Assembly: GCA_016287565.1 (NCBI GenBank)
Contig: JAEFAM010000003.1
Coordinates: forward strand, 1-64,000
Reading direction: 5' to 3'
Length of the DNA: 64,000 nucleotides
From: Clostridia bacterium
GTDB taxonomy: Bacteria > Bacillota > Clostridia > UBA1212 > UBA1255
Positions 62,838 through 64,000 of the stretch are shown here, in pieces. Made by a program: the position numbers and the translations under genes. The notes beneath the pieces were generated by a model that was not told where the DNA came from, ran no database searches, and worked only from the letters and a program-made list of their open reading frames with translations. Positions within the stretch are counted from its first letter, which is position 1. Each line of letters opens with the position of its first letter.

Positions 62838-64000
62838 TTGGAAAACAAATCGATTGGCAGCAGAATATTTAAAGGCGCCGTAGTGATCGTGCTCGTAGGT
62901 ATCCTTGCCAAGATCGCATCCTTCTTCGCGGAGGCGATCCTGGCGGCTATCTTCGGTACGTCTTCACAGAGCGACGCTTACTATATGGTATCCAGCGTTC
63001 AGGCGGTGGTATATCCCATGCTGAGCGTCGGTATCTGGAAGGTGTTTCTGCCTCTCTACAAGGGACATATCGCGAGAGGGGAGCGGGATCTGGCGGACGC
63101 GCTGACCAACAAGGCGCTGACGTTCTTCATCATCGTATCCTCCGTCGTCGTCATCCTCCTGGTGATATTCGCGCCCTTCGTGGTGACTCTCGTGGCTCCC
63201 GGCTTTACCGGAGATACCAGGACGCTGTGCATAAAACTGGTGCGCATATCCGCGCCTATGTATATCTTCATCATATCGTCCGCGATCTACGCTTCTCTGC
63301 TCCAGTGCCACAACCGGTTCCTGGGAAGCCAGATAAGGGAAGTCATTTCTCACATTCCCACCATCATCGCGGCGGTACTGTTCTATAAACACTTCGGCAT
63401 AGAAGCCATGGCATGGGCCCTGGTGGTGGCCGGAGTGCTCAGGCTTCTCATAGAGCTGCCCTTCGTCAACTGGAACTACCGGTACAGGCCGGACGTCAAA
63501 TTCAACAGCGCCGAGTTCAAACTGATGCTGAAAAGGATGCCCGCGGCACTGGTCTCCGCCGGCGTCGGACGTATCAATACGCTGGTGGACAAGGCCATGG
63601 CGTCGCTGCTTCCCACCGGAACCGTGTCGGGCCTTAATTACGGCTACAAACTGATGAGCGTATTCAGCGGCCTGCTGTCCTCAGCCATTGCCACCGCTAT
63701 GTATCCGCAGATGATCGAACTGATCACGCTGAACAAAAAAGACGCGCTGGGCAAACTCATCGTCCGTATAATAAACATTTTCTGCGTTCTTATGATACCC
63801 ATCACCCTGGCCTGCGTGGTCTTCCGCACCGAACTGGTGGCTGCTGTGTACCAGAGAGGCGCCTTCGACGCAAGCAGTACCGCCCTTACGGCCAGTGTTT
63901 TCGCAATCTACTGTCTGTGCCTTTTCACCGCGGCATCCAACACGGTACTGAGCAATATCTTCTACGGCCACGGCGATACGAAAACGGCAATGTTCATCAG
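62838..64000 (+). CDS. MurJ/MviN-like lipid-linked glycan flippase (truncated by window end)
   Basis: Open frame from TTG 62838: LENKSIGSRIFKGAVVIVLVGILAKIASFFAEAILAAIFGTSSQSDAYYMVSSVQAVVYPMLSVGIWKVFLPLYKG...; not in the ORF track because it has no stop. Confidence 0.82.
   Translation, partial: MENKSIGSRIFKGAVVIVLVGILAKIASFFAEAILAAIFGTSSQSDAYYMVSSVQAVVYPMLSVGIWKVFLPLYKGHIARGERDLADALTNKALTFFIIVSSVVVILLVIFAPFVVTLVAPGFTGDTRTLCIKLVRISAPMYIFIISSAIYASLLQCHNRFLGSQIREVISHIPTIIAAVLFYKHFGIEAMAWALVVAGVLRLLIELPFVNWNYRYRPDVKFNSAEFKLMLKRMPAALVSAGVGRINTLVDKAMASLLPTGTVSGLNYGYKLMSVFSGLLSSAIATAMYPQMIELITLNKKDALGKLIVRIINIFCVLMIPITLACVVFRTELVAAVYQRGAFDASSTALTASVFAIYCLCLFTAASNTVLSNIFYGHGDTKTAMFI

Noticed and set aside
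1-64000. tRNA, rRNA or prophage genes
   Set aside because: None recognised by eye; absence not proven without tRNAscan/Infernal.

Overview
The window is a GC-rich chromosomal segment, most likely from an uncultured gut-type Bacillota/Clostridia (inferred from gene families and consensus sigma-A promoters; no marker gene was checked). From 0 to 45.7 kb it carries housekeeping and surface genes: GH2, yhbY, a HAD phosphatase, a domain-swapped GH3, a DUF4091-like lipoprotein, murD, a sortase-type surface protein, a RAYT/Y1 transposase, proB, proA, deoC, a membrane PP2C-like phosphatase, a three-gene NuoE/NuoF/GltD-fused flavin/FeS operon resembling Stn-type bifurcating transhydrogenases, DUF2975+HTH, AraC, a LamG surface protein, a multidomain GH2, an FNT channel, a serpin and a HerA/DUF853 ATPase. 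From 45.8 to 64 kb there is a capsule/EPS-type region: CapD/PglF-like, a LoaP/NusG paralog with a structured leader, DegT, PglC-like, GT4, Wzy-like, acyltransferase, TagF-like, two LicD, a MIP channel, an IspD/TarI-like cytidylyltransferase, an FGGY kinase, an HTH-IspD fusion, a histidine phosphatase and a MurJ-like flippase cut by the window end. Two signals stand out. (1) A dense family of palindromic elements (A: AACGGGGGACAGGTACCNGTT; B: CAACGGGGGACAGACCCCGGTTG; C: GAGTGATAT plus mini-hairpin arrays) has covarying stems, an invariant orientation rule, composite A-C-A cassettes and in-frame insertions into genes. It co-occurs with one RAYT gene and is absent from the polysaccharide region. 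(2) A lic-like channel/kinase/cytidylyltransferase/LicD module is predicted to scavenge, activate and attach a polyol phosphate. No database searches or counts were run; all calls are by eye.
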